Positions 8,641 through 17,178 of a DNA stretch of 64,000 bases are shown one piece after another (positions within the stretch are counted from its first letter, which is position 1; every line of letters begins with the position of its first letter). Position numbers and translations under genes: made by a program. A model generated the notes under the pieces. It was not told where the DNA came from. It did no database searches and saw only the letters and a list, made by a program, of their open reading frames with translations. The DNA is from Gaiellasilicea sp963705515 (GTDB lineage Bacteria; Actinomycetota; Thermoleophilia; Gaiellales; Gaiellaceae). The stretch lies in NCBI GenBank assembly GCA_963705515.1, contig CAVPJV010000008.1:62001-126000 (forward strand), read 5' to 3'.

Positions 8641-9713
8641 CGAGCGACGAGCTGCTGGACCAGGTCCCGCCACCGCTCGCCGAGCACCGCCTCGCTCGCC
8701 CGCGCCCGGTAGGCAGCGAGCCCGCCGTCACCGATCCGGCGCGCGAGCGTGGCGTCGCTTGCCAGCCGCCGCACCGCTGCCGCCAGCGCCTCGGGGTCGC
8801 CGGCGGGAACCAGCAACGCGCTTTCGCCGTCGAGCAGCTCGCGTGCAGCCGGGGTGTCCGCGGTCACGAGCGGTGTCCCGCAGGCAAGCGCCTGGAACGC
8901 CTTGTTCGGGATCACTCGGCCCGTCTTCGCCGAGGTGCCGAAGACCCCGAGCGCGCACCCCGCCCGCTGGAGCTCCTCGGGCAGGTCATCGTACTCGACC
9001 CACTCGACCCACTCGACGTTCGGCGGGCGCCTGGCCAGCAGCCCGTCGAGCTGGCCGCTGCCGACGATGCGGAACGGGATCTCGGGCGCGAGCCGTGCCG
9101 CGGCGAGGATCGTCTCGACGCCGTGGAGCGGGATCAGCTTGCCGACGAAGAGCGCATGGAACTCCTGCGGCGGCTGCCAACCGGCTCGGAAGAGCCGTTC
9201 CTCGGCGCCGACGAAGCAGACCGCCAGCCGTTCGGCGGGGAGCTGGGCGAGTTCGGCGAGATGCCGTGCGTTCTGGGCGGTGTCGGCGACGACCAGGTCG
9301 GCGCGCCGGAGCGCCAGCCGGTCGACCTGGCGCAGGACACCTGCTGCGGGCGAGCCGGCCGAGAAACGGCCGCGGTCCTCGACGAGGGTCTCGTGCAGCG
9401 AGACGAGCGGGTTGAAGACGACCGGCCGCCCACGGGCGATCCGCCGTGCCGCCGGGACGTCGAAGTGGCCGGGATAGCCGACGATGACCGCGTCGAAACG
9501 CTCGCGGCGCCCGCCGAAGAGCAGGCGCGTCTCGGCCACGCCGATTCGGAGCGCGGCAGCGAGCCCGAGCGACCACTTGTGGCGCTGCCGTTCCCACACG
9601 TTCGCATGCCGCTCGATCACCTCCACGCCTGCGCCGCGCAGGCACGAGATCACCTGCGCGTTTCGCGGGTAGTCACGCTCGTACGTCCCGAAGTAGAGAA
9701 CGCGGAGGCTCAG
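8637..9713 (-). CDS. Glycosyltransferase family 1/4 (GT-B fold)
   Basis: A protein of about 358 residues with a GT-B layout: N-terminal Rossmann domain ('RVLYFGTYERDYPRN'), then 'ALFVGKLIPLHGVETILAAAR' and the C-terminal donor site 'KAFQALACGTPLVTADTPAARELL'. There is no ATG, GTG or TTG before the first beta strand. The best start is CTG 9713, whose bases overlap the TGA of the upstream gene as CTGA, mirroring the ATGA/GTGA overlaps used elsewhere here. The next GTG lies inside the fold and would cut the first strand. It probably extends a lipid-linked glycan. Confidence 0.85.
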   Translation of the reverse strand: MSLRVLYFGTYERDYPRNAQVISCLRGAGVEVIERHANVWERQRHKWSLGLAAALRIGVAETRLLFGGRRERFDAVIVGYPGHFDVPAARRIARGRPVVFNPLVSLHETLVEDRGRFSAGSPAAGVLRQVDRLALRRADLVVADTAQNARHLAELAQLPAERLAVCFVGAEERLFRAGWQPPQEFHALFVGKLIPLHGVETILAAARLAPEIPFRIVGSGQLDGLLARRPPNVEWVEWVEYDDLPEELQRAGCALGVFGTSAKTGRVIPNKAFQALACGTPLVTADTPAARELLDGESALLVPAGDPEALAAAVRRLASDATLARRIGDGGLAAYRARASEAVLGERWRDLVQQLVAR

Positions 9714-10645
9714 CGCAGGATCTCGTCCACGTGCTGCTCGAGGTGGCGGCCGCCCGTCCGCTCCTCGTGGTGACTCGCGATGAGCTCGCTGACGAGGCCG
9801 AGCGAGACGAGCTGCACCCCGACGACGACGAGGAGGACGCCGAGCGTCAGCAGCGGCCGGTGCCCGATCGCCTCGCCCGTCAGCTTGAGCACGGTCAGGT
9901 AGACGAGCAGCAGCGTGCCGACCGCGCCGAGCACCAGGCCGACGCCGCCGAAGAGGTGCAGGGGCCGGTGCCGGTAGCGGCCCATGAACGTCACGGTGAG
10001 CAGGTCGAGGAAGCCGCGGACGTAACGTTCCATCCCGTAGCGGGAACGACCGTGCTCGCGCGGACGGTGGTTGACCGGGAGCTCGGCGACGCGGTAGCCG
10101 CGGTAGTGGGCGAGCACGGGGATGAAGCGGTGCAGCTCGCCGTAGATGCGAAGTCCGTGGACGACCTCGGCGCGGTAGGCCTTGAGGCCGCAGTTGAGAT
10201 CGTGCAGGCGCAGCCCCGAGAGCCGGCCGGTGACGCGGTTGAAGATGCGCGAGGGAATCCGCCGGGTCAGCGGGTCGCGCCGCTTCGTCTTCCAGCCCGA
10301 GACGAGGTCGAAGCCCTCCTCGAGCTTTGCGAGCAGCCGCGGGATCTCGGCGGGATCGTCCTGGAGGTCGCCGTCGATCGTGACGATGACGTCGCCCTGG
10401 GCTTCCTCGAAGCCGGCCTGTAGCGCGGCGGCCTTGCCGAAGTTGCGCCGGAGGCGAACGACGCGCACGTCGTCGTGCTGCGCGTGCAGGCGCGTCAGCG
10501 CCGCGAAGGTGCCGTCGGTCGAGCCGTCGTCGACGAAGACGACCTCCCACGGCCGGCCGAGCGGCTCGAGCGCGGACGAGAGCTCGTCGTGCAGCAGCGC
10601 GACGCAGAGCTCCTCGTCGTGCACGGGGACGACCACCGAGATCAC
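9710..10645 (-). CDS. Polyprenyl-phosphate glycosyltransferase, GT2 (DPM1/ArnC-like)
   Basis: A 311-residue GT-A enzyme with 'VISVVVPVHDEE' at the N-terminus, the DXD region 'VTIDGDLQDDP', 'LNCGLKAYR', and two C-terminal membrane helices (about residues 225-290). It should load a sugar, probably mannose, glucose or an aminosugar, onto undecaprenyl or decaprenyl phosphate for the GT-C enzymes nearby. GTG 10645 is chosen because it precedes the first beta strand and lies 7 bases after a TACGCT -10 box. An upstream extension would run into moeA. Confidence 0.88.
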   Translation of the reverse strand: MISVVVPVHDEELCVALLHDELSSALEPLGRPWEVVFVDDGSTDGTFAALTRLHAQHDDVRVVRLRRNFGKAAALQAGFEEAQGDVIVTIDGDLQDDPAEIPRLLAKLEEGFDLVSGWKTKRRDPLTRRIPSRIFNRVTGRLSGLRLHDLNCGLKAYRAEVVHGLRIYGELHRFIPVLAHYRGYRVAELPVNHRPREHGRSRYGMERYVRGFLDLLTVTFMGRYRHRPLHLFGGVGLVLGAVGTLLLVYLTVLKLTGEAIGHRPLLTLGVLLVVVGVQLVSLGLVSELIASHHEERTGGRHLEQHVDEILR

Positions 10646-10651
10646 GGCCGT

Positions 10652-10658
10652 TAGCGTA
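10652..10658. promoter_or_regulatory. Overlapping divergent -10 elements for the glycan operon and moeA
   Basis: The bases read TAGCGT (10652-10657) on the plus strand, 7 bases before the moeA ATG, and TACGCT (10658-10653) on the minus strand, 7 bases before the GT2 GTG. Both match TANNNT with leaderless spacing, so one 7-bp patch appears to serve two back-to-back promoters that must exclude each other. Confidence 0.55.
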
Positions 10659-10664
10659 TGCCCG

Positions 10665-11858
10665 ATGAGCGGCTTGCTGTCGATCGACGAGGCCCTGCGC
10701 CGCGTCCTGGCCCGTGCGGTTGTGCTCGACTCGGAGTGGGTGCCGGTCGGCGAGGCTGCGGGTCGCTTCCTCGCCGCAGACGTCACGGCGGCGGTCGACC
10801 TGCCGCCGTTCGCGAGCTCCGCGATGGACGGCTACGCCCTTCGGGCCGAAGACACGCCCGGCCGCCTGCCCGTCGTTGCCCGCGTCGCAGCCGGGTTGCC
10901 GGCCGAGCGGGCGCTGATGACCGGCGAGGCGATGGCGATCTCCACCGGCGGCGCCGTACCGGACGGTGCGGACTCGGTCGTCCCGATCGAGATCGTTGTC
11001 GAATCAGACAACGAGTTGGAAGTTCCTACGCCAGTCGACCGCGGCGCCAATGTCCGGCCGGTCGGCGGCGACATCCGCGCCGGCGACATCCTGCTCTCCG
11101 CCGGCACGCGGGTCGGCGCGGCCCAGATCGGCGCGCTCGCCGCCGTGGGCGTCGCCGAGGTGACTGTCGCCCGGAGGCCGAAGGTCGTCGTCCTCAGCAC
11201 CGGCACCGAGCTGCGTGCGCCCGGAGAGCAGCTGGGCGCGGGGCAGATCTACGAGTCGAACGCGCCGATGCTCGCGGCCGCCTTCGAGGCCGGCGGTGCC
11301 GAGGTGGAGCGGATCGGCCCCGTCCCGGACGACGAGGGCCAGCACCGGCGGGCGCTCGAGCGCGGGCTCGAGGCGGATGTGCTGGTCAGCTCCGGCGGCG
11401 TCTCCGTCGGTCCGCACGACCTCGTCCGCAAGATCCTGGCCGAGCTCGGAGTCGAGGAGGACTTCTGGGGTGTCGCGGTTCGGCCGGGCAAGCCGCTCGC
11501 GTTCGGGGTCCGCGGGCGGACGCTCGTCTTCGGGCTCCCGGGCAACCCGGTCTCCGCGCTCGTCGGGGTGGAGCTGTTCGTGCGTCCGGCGCTGCTGGCG
11601 CTGCAGGGTGCGGCCGATCCGAGGCCGGCCTTCGAGACCGCCAGGCTCGCGGCGCCTCTACGCCGGAACGCGGCGCGCGACGAGCTCGCCCGCGCCCGTA
11701 CCCGGCGCGACGCCGCTGGGACGTTGCTGGAGCCGCTGTCCGGCCAGGAGTCGCACATGATCGCCCGCGCCGCCGGCGCCGACGCGCTCGTGCTCGTGCT
11801 CAGCGGCGAGGGCCAGCTGGAGCCGGGCGAGCGCGTTCGTTATCTCCCGTTGCGGTAG
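10665..11858 (+). CDS. moeA: Molybdopterin molybdotransferase MoeA
   Basis: A 397-residue enzyme that inserts molybdate into adenylated molybdopterin in the last step of Moco synthesis. The family blocks are present: 'PPFASSAMDGYALRAEDT', 'ISTGGAVPDGADSVV', 'GGDIRAGDILLSAG', 'VVVLSTGTELRAPGE' and 'VSSGGVSVGPHD', then the C-terminal 'VFGLPGNPVSALVGVELFVRP'. The length is typical. ATG 10665 lies 7 bases after a TAGCGT box. MoaC and MoaB/MogA are encoded 8 kb downstream, so Moco synthesis genes are split in this region. Confidence 0.95.
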   Translation: MSGLLSIDEALRRVLARAVVLDSEWVPVGEAAGRFLAADVTAAVDLPPFASSAMDGYALRAEDTPGRLPVVARVAAGLPAERALMTGEAMAISTGGAVPDGADSVVPIEIVVESDNELEVPTPVDRGANVRPVGGDIRAGDILLSAGTRVGAAQIGALAAVGVAEVTVARRPKVVVLSTGTELRAPGEQLGAGQIYESNAPMLAAAFEAGGAEVERIGPVPDDEGQHRRALERGLEADVLVSSGGVSVGPHDLVRKILAELGVEEDFWGVAVRPGKPLAFGVRGRTLVFGLPGNPVSALVGVELFVRPALLALQGAADPRPAFETARLAAPLRRNAARDELARARTRRDAAGTLLEPLSGQESHMIARAAGADALVLVLSGEGQLEPGERVRYLPLR

Positions 11859-11875
11859 GAGGGTTGCCGAGCGCC

Positions 11876-13735
11876 TCAGCCTTCTAACGCGCCGCGCTCG
11901 TCGCGAGGAACACGGCCGCCGAGCAACCGGAGCCGTGGCCCGTTTCGCGGGATCCGGCGCTCCGAATACGGGGCGTACCGGCCGACGGCCAGGGCGGTCA
12001 GCTGCGCCGCGACGGCGAGCCAGGCGAAGGCGAGAGCGACGACGATCCACGGGACGTACCCGACGGAGACGAGCGAGAGCAGGTACCACGGCGTCTCGAT
12101 CCCGAGCGCGAGCCGGGTCGAGAAGGAGAGCAGGAGGAGGAGCGGCCCCGTGAAGCCGAGCACCAACAGGCCCCCGCGCGCCAGCGGCCCGGACGCCTGC
12201 GCCTGCGGCAGCCAGAGCCAGGCGTAGAGCGACGGCAGCAGGTAGACGAGTGAGAACGGGTTCGTCGCGACGACGAGCAGTGCGATCAGCCCGAGCGCGA
12301 CCAGGGCGACCGTGTGGCCGGCGAGGGTCTCCTCCGGCCGAGTCGGCCGCCGGGGGAGCAGGCGCTCACGGGCGACGAGCCAGCCTGTGAGCAGCAGCAC
12401 GCCGAGGATGCCGAGCACCGCCGGCGAGGGTTCGTAGAGGCTCGGCTCGGGCGGCAGTGGTCGCGGCTCACCCTGCGGGAAGGCGCCGAGCAGCGACGCC
12501 GCAAAGATGATCGCTGCGGCGTATCCCCAGAAGTAGAGCCGGCGGCGGAGGCTGCGGGCGGCCGGCGCGAGCGGGATCCGGCGGCGCCGGCAGTGCGCGA
12601 AGAGGTCGATCGTGCCGATCAGGAACGGCAGCAGCGCCGTCATCAAGACGAGCTCGATCGCCCAACCGCGGACGATGCGGGTGCCGAAGTAGATGTAGCT
12701 CGTCGTGCCCTGGGCGAGCTCGAGACCGGCGTCGAGCGATCCGATCAGGTTCTGCGACGCGCGGCCGAGCTCCGCGAGCGTCTGCACGTCGAACGTGTCG
12801 TCGTGAGCGGTCGTCGCGAATCCCTCGGCGGCGCCGTCGGGTAGCGTCGTCAGGGTCAAGGCCGGGATACCGCGCGCCACGAACGGGCCCTGCTCGTGGA
12901 GCGTGAAGGGGAACCCGAGATCGAGCAGCTGGCGGACGGCCGAGTCCCGGTCCGGTTCCGTGCCCGTCTGCTCGAGGACGCGGAGCGCCGCTGTTCGGAC
13001 GAGCGACGCAGAGGGGGAGCGTGCGGTGTCCCCGGCGATCACCAGCCGCGACCGCCCGGAGCCCGCGAGCGCATCGAGGCTGATCACAGCCAGCGCGTTC
13101 TCCCAGTAGGGCGAGCTCTCGGCGAAGTGCGCTGCACCAAGCGACCCGAACGCGCCGCCGTCGGTCGAGACGAAAACCAGTGTGTACGTCGGCTTGGCCT
13201 GGACGAGTGTCGCGCCGCCGACCGACGCGAAGGCGCGAGCCAGCTCGATCAGGGCGCCTGTTCCGGACGCGTTGTGGTTGGCGCCCGGTCCCTCACCGAT
13301 GTTGTCGCGGTGCGCGGTAAGGACGATCGTGCGCTGCGATGCGCCGCGGACGACGGTGACGACATTTCGCAGCTCGACCTCGCCGCGGCCCGGGATCTGC
13401 GCCGTGAACCGGTCCATGCGGGGGTCGAAGCCGTACAGTTCGAACTGGTCCGAGATCCAGGCGGCTGCGCCCAGGCTGCCGGGAGAGCCAGGCGAACGGT
13501 CGGGATACTTGGCCGCCAGATCGCGGGAGAGCTGCTCCGCGATCGCGACGTCGAAGGTTGGCGGCAGCGTCGGCGGCGGCAGCGGCTGCGGCCGCGCGAC
13601 GCTGAAGGCGGTCAGGAGGAGTGGCAGCGCGACGAGGAGCCAGGTTCCGCGCACGAGCCGCGCGTTCACGGGCCTCTCGACCGAGCCGCGGCGGGGGCGC
13701 GGGCGTGGCGCCCGCGCTCGTCTGGGCGGCGCCAT
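11876..13735 (-). CDS. M28-family zinc peptidase with C-terminal membrane domain
   Basis: A 619-residue protein. A basic N-terminus and signal anchor (about residues 30-50) precede an extracytoplasmic M28 aminopeptidase-like domain ('VLTAHRDNIGEGPGANHNASGTGALIELAR'), followed by about seven membrane helices. The zinc ligands are partly altered: the usual HxD is 'HRD' and the next Asp is replaced by 'NHNASG', with 'VSTDGGAFGSLGA' where Glu-Glu is normal, so catalysis is doubtful. The start is ATG 13735, with a TACACT box at 13746-13751. It is divergent from the response regulator gene. Confidence 0.8.
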   Translation of the reverse strand: MAPPRRARAPRPRPRRGSVERPVNARLVRGTWLLVALPLLLTAFSVARPQPLPPPTLPPTFDVAIAEQLSRDLAAKYPDRSPGSPGSLGAAAWISDQFELYGFDPRMDRFTAQIPGRGEVELRNVVTVVRGASQRTIVLTAHRDNIGEGPGANHNASGTGALIELARAFASVGGATLVQAKPTYTLVFVSTDGGAFGSLGAAHFAESSPYWENALAVISLDALAGSGRSRLVIAGDTARSPSASLVRTAALRVLEQTGTEPDRDSAVRQLLDLGFPFTLHEQGPFVARGIPALTLTTLPDGAAEGFATTAHDDTFDVQTLAELGRASQNLIGSLDAGLELAQGTTSYIYFGTRIVRGWAIELVLMTALLPFLIGTIDLFAHCRRRRIPLAPAARSLRRRLYFWGYAAAIIFAASLLGAFPQGEPRPLPPEPSLYEPSPAVLGILGVLLLTGWLVARERLLPRRPTRPEETLAGHTVALVALGLIALLVVATNPFSLVYLLPSLYAWLWLPQAQASGPLARGGLLVLGFTGPLLLLLSFSTRLALGIETPWYLLSLVSVGYVPWIVVALAFAWLAVAAQLTALAVGRYAPYSERRIPRNGPRLRLLGGRVPRDERGALEG

Positions 13736-13771
13736 TGCACCGGCCAGTGTAGGGAAGACCGCGGCCGTCTC

Positions 13772-13777
13772 TAGCAT
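13772..13777 (+). promoter_or_regulatory. -10 element (TAGCAT) of the two-component operon
   Basis: A TANNNT hexamer 6 bases before the ATG at 13784, giving a leaderless start. No convincing -35 is visible. Confidence 0.5.
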
Positions 13778-13783
13778 TCGTTC

Positions 13784-14485
13784 ATGGCCGAAACGTCGAC
13801 CATCCTCCTCGTCGACGACGAGGACTCGATCCAGAAGCTCTTGACCTACCCGCTCGAGCGGGACGGCTTCAAGGTCGTGCACGCCCGCGACGGTGAGGAG
13901 GCGCTCGCGCGCTTCGCCGAAGAGGATGTCGACCTCGTCGTGCTCGACCTGATGTTGCCGAAGCTCGACGGCCTCGAGGTCTGCAAGCGCCTGCGCGCGG
14001 AGAGCACCGTCCCGATCATCATGCTCACCGCGCGCGACGACGAGCTGGACAAGGTGCTGGGGCTCGAGCTCGGCGCCGACGACTACATCACGAAGCCGTT
14101 TTCGATCCGCGAGTTCCGCAGCCGCGTGCGGGCGCTGCTGCGCCGGGCGGCGGCCCCGCGCCCGGGCGAGCACCGCGACGACGAGGTGATCGACGCCGGC
14201 GAGCTGACCATCGACGTCCCGCGCCGGACGGTGCAGGTCCGGGGCAGCGAGGCGCAGCTGACGTTCGTCGAGTTCGAGTTGCTCCGCGTGCTCGCCGCCG
14301 CGCCGGGACGCGTCTTCTCACGGCGCCAGCTGCTCGAGCGGCTGCGCGGCGGCGCCGACTACCGCGAGCCGCGCACGATCGACGTCCACGTCCGCCACCT
14401 GCGCGAGAAGATCGAGGAGGATCCACATGCGCCGAAGCTGATCCTCACCGTGCGCGGCGTCGGCTATCGCTTCCGGGAGCGCTGA
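13784..14485 (+). CDS. OmpR/PhoB-family response regulator
   Basis: A 233-residue regulator. The receiver domain (1-125) has the acidic pair 'VDDED', phospho-acceptor Asp in 'VVLDLMLPKLDG', the Thr of 'IIMLTARDDE' and Lys of 'YITKPFSIREF'. The C-terminal winged helix (about 140-233) ends 'REPRTIDVHVRHLREKIEEDP...GVGYRFRE', typical of PhoB. It is followed 4 bases later by its histidine kinase and then an HtrA protease, which suggests an envelope-stress or phosphate-type response. The triple 11-bp repeat at 54363-54392 is a candidate site for a regulator of this class. Confidence 0.93.
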   Translation: MAETSTILLVDDEDSIQKLLTYPLERDGFKVVHARDGEEALARFAEEDVDLVVLDLMLPKLDGLEVCKRLRAESTVPIIMLTARDDELDKVLGLELGADDYITKPFSIREFRSRVRALLRRAAAPRPGEHRDDEVIDAGELTIDVPRRTVQVRGSEAQLTFVEFELLRVLAAAPGRVFSRRQLLERLRGGADYREPRTIDVHVRHLREKIEEDPHAPKLILTVRGVGYRFRER

Positions 14486-14489
14486 CGCG

Positions 14490-15905
14490 GTGCGTCGCCC
14501 GAGGATCCGCGGGATCCGCCTCCGACTGGCGCTGGCGCTTCTGGTCATCGTCGCCGGGTCGCTCGGCGTCGTCTACTTGATCGTCGTCCCCTCGCTCGAG
14601 AACGAGCTGATCAACGCCAAGCTGAACCAGCTCGAGGCGGACGCGCAGAAGGTCGCACGCCTTTACGAGACCCAGGTCGGGAGCGAGCAGGAGTTCGCCG
14701 AAAAGGTGGCATCGATCTTCCAGGCGCGGGTCGTCGTCTTCTCGATCCTGCAGGACCAGCCGTTCGTCTTCGGCGACTCGAACACGGCCGCATCACTCGA
14801 CGTCGCGCACGATCCGATCGCACTCGACGCGACGCGCAGCCGTACGATCGAGCGAGGCACCGTCGAGCGCGGCGGCCGCCGGTTCGCCGAGGTGGCGGTG
14901 CCGCTCGAGAACGAAGGGGTCGTGATCCTGCTCAGCGACTCCCTCGCCGATCCGATCGCGAGCCTGAAGCTGATCGAGCGCAGGCTCCTGTTCGCGGGCC
15001 TGATCGGCCTCCTCTTCGCCGTGGTCGCCGGGTACCTGGTCGCGTCGGTGCACGCGAAGCGCATCCTGCGGCTCGAGCGAGCGGCCGAGCGGATCGCGGG
15101 CGGCCGCTTCGACGAGCCGGTGGTCGACACGGGCAACGACGAGCTCGGAGACCTGGCCGACGCGTTCGAGCGGATGCGCGGGCGGCTCGGCAAACTCGAC
15201 CGCGCGCGCAGCGAGTTCATCGCCAACGCCTCGCACGAGCTGCGCACGCCGCTCTTCTCGCTCGGCGGCTTCCTCGAGCTGATGGCGGACGAGGACGTCG
15301 ACGAAGCGACGCGGCAGGAGTTCCTCGAGACGATGCGCGAGCAGGTCGACCGCCTGGCGAAGCTCGCCACCGACCTGCTCGACCTCTCGCGCCTCGATGC
15401 GGGCCGCATGCACGTCGAGCACGAGCCGGTCGACCTCGGGGAGGTTGCACGTGTCGTCTCCGCCGAGTTCGGCGCGCTCGCGGAGCGCCGGAAGCACGTC
15501 GTCGAGACCGACGTGCAGGGCCGCCCGGTCGCACGCGCCGACGAACTGCGCGTGCTCCAGGTCGTGCGGGCGCTGCTCGACAACGCGCTCACGCACACGC
15601 CCGAAGGGACACGGGTGACGCTGCGGGCCTGGGCCGACCGCGAGCACGCCTTGATCGAGGTCGAGGATGACGGCCCCGGCGTCGCACCCGAGCATGCGGG
15701 CCATGTCTTCGACCGCTTCTATCGCGGCGACGGGACAGTCGCTTCCGGCAGCGGGCTCGGGCTGGCGATCGCTCGCGAGCTGGTCGAGATGATGGGCGGC
15801 GATGTCGTGCTCGACTCACGGCCCGGGCGCACGGCCGTGCGCGTCGTGTTGGGCGCAGCACCGACATCGGTCGCGGCGGAGCCGGCCGCGTCCGTTTCCA
15901 CGTGA
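14490..15905 (+). CDS. Sensor histidine kinase with HAMP domain
   Basis: A 471-residue kinase from GTG 14490. One N-terminal helix (about 10-32), an extracytoplasmic sensor of about 130 residues, a second helix (about 170-190), a HAMP linker, and HisKA with 'FIANASHELRTPLFSLGG' (His near 249). The HATPase domain has N-box 'DNALTHTPEGTRV', G1 'DDGPGVAPEH' and G2 'GSGLGLAIARELVEMMGG'. It is the partner of the regulator directly upstream. Confidence 0.92.
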   Translation: MRRPRIRGIRLRLALALLVIVAGSLGVVYLIVVPSLENELINAKLNQLEADAQKVARLYETQVGSEQEFAEKVASIFQARVVVFSILQDQPFVFGDSNTAASLDVAHDPIALDATRSRTIERGTVERGGRRFAEVAVPLENEGVVILLSDSLADPIASLKLIERRLLFAGLIGLLFAVVAGYLVASVHAKRILRLERAAERIAGGRFDEPVVDTGNDELGDLADAFERMRGRLGKLDRARSEFIANASHELRTPLFSLGGFLELMADEDVDEATRQEFLETMREQVDRLAKLATDLLDLSRLDAGRMHVEHEPVDLGEVARVVSAEFGALAERRKHVVETDVQGRPVARADELRVLQVVRALLDNALTHTPEGTRVTLRAWADREHALIEVEDDGPGVAPEHAGHVFDRFYRGDGTVASGSGLGLAIARELVEMMGGDVVLDSRPGRTAVRVVLGAAPTSVAAEPAASVST

Positions 15906-15927
15906 AAACGGAGAGAGCGTCGCTACA

Positions 15928-17139
15928 GTGAGCCAGATGCGTCCCGGCGCTCTCGCAGCAGTGTCGCTCGTGGCCGCCGGCGTGGGCGCCGCGGTCGTGC
16001 TCGTGATCGCCTCCGCAGCGGGCTGGGTCGGCGGCGAGAGCGGCGTCCGCACCGTCGTCGTTCCCACTGTGCAGACCGGCTCCGAGGCGTCGGCTCCGTC
16101 GGCAGCGCCGCTGCTCGGCAACGGCTTCGACCCGGCGAAGATCTACGCGAGCCGCTCGGAAGGGGTCGTCACGATCTACTCCTACTTCCCGAACGGGCAG
16201 CGTGCGCAGGGCTCCGGCTTCATCGTCTCCGAGGAGGGTCACATCCTGACCAACTCGCACGTCGTCACCACGTCCGGTTCCGGAACCTCAGGAGCGGCGG
16301 TGCGCGGCGCCGACCGGATCTACGTCGCCTTCCACGACGGCGACCGGATCCCGGGCACGATCGTCGGCTGGGACCTCTTCAACGACACGGGGCTGGTCAA
16401 GATCGATCCGAAGGATCACGCCGTCTCGCCCGTTCCACTCGGCGACTCGAGCCGTGTCGTCGTCGGCGAGCCGGTTGCGGCGATCGGCAGCCCCTTCGGA
16501 CAGGAGAGCTCGCTCGCGGTCGGCGTCGTGTCCGCCACGGAGCGCTCGATCGACTCGCTCACGTCCGCGTACGACGTCTCCGACGCGATCCAGATCGACG
16601 CGCCGATCAACCATGGCAACTCGGGTGGCCCGCTGCTCGACGCCCGGGGGCGCGTAATCGGGATCAACGCGCAGATCCGCTCGGACTCCGGGAACGCGGA
16701 AGGCGTCGGCTTCGCGATTCCGATCAACTCGGCTCGACGCTCGATGGTGCAGCTGATCTCGAACGGCAAGGTTGCCTACGCCTACGTCGGCGTCACCACG
16801 CAGGATGTGACCCCGGCGCTCGCGCGCCGCTACAAGCTCGGCGCGCCGCGCGGCGCCCTGATCCAGGCCGTCGTCTCGGGCGCACCCGCTGCGCAGGCCG
16901 GTCTCCATGGCTCCTCCAAGCAGGAGGTCTTCAACGGCGTGCCGATCAACGTCGGCGGCGACCTGATCGTCGGCTTCGCCGGCCAGAGGGTCGAGCGCGC
17001 CGCCGACATCGCCCGCATCGTCACCGACAGCCTCCGCCCCGGCCAGACCGTCTCCGTCACCGTGCTCCGGCGCGGCAATGGCGCGCGCGAGACCGTGCGC
17101 GTGCACCTCACCGAGCGCCCGCTCAACCCGACCCGCTGA
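15928..17139 (+). CDS. HtrA/DegP-type serine protease with PDZ domain
   Basis: A membrane-anchored protease of 403 residues. The N-terminal helix (about 10-32) is followed by a trypsin-like domain with His in 'LTNSHVV', Asp in 'WDLFNDTGLVKI' and Ser in 'INHGNSGGPLLDARG', then one PDZ domain (about 290-395). It cuts or refolds damaged envelope proteins. GTG 15928 is chosen for its distance of about 12 bases from GGAGAG; ATG 15937 is an alternative. It lies 22 bases after the kinase gene and probably belongs to the regulon of that two-component system. Confidence 0.92.
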   Translation: MSQMRPGALAAVSLVAAGVGAAVVLVIASAAGWVGGESGVRTVVVPTVQTGSEASAPSAAPLLGNGFDPAKIYASRSEGVVTIYSYFPNGQRAQGSGFIVSEEGHILTNSHVVTTSGSGTSGAAVRGADRIYVAFHDGDRIPGTIVGWDLFNDTGLVKIDPKDHAVSPVPLGDSSRVVVGEPVAAIGSPFGQESSLAVGVVSATERSIDSLTSAYDVSDAIQIDAPINHGNSGGPLLDARGRVIGINAQIRSDSGNAEGVGFAIPINSARRSMVQLISNGKVAYAYVGVTTQDVTPALARRYKLGAPRGALIQAVVSGAPAAQAGLHGSSKQEVFNGVPINVGGDLIVGFAGQRVERAADIARIVTDSLRPGQTVSVTVLRRGNGARETVRVHLTERPLNPTR

Positions 17140-17178
17140 AGCACCCGGTTTAGACCGGCGCGTTTCCGGGGAGGAAGC

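Noticed and set aside
11876..14173. A longer M28 protein starting inside the response regulator gene
   Set aside because: The extension is antisense to a well-supported receiver domain, and ATG 13735 directly precedes the signal anchor.
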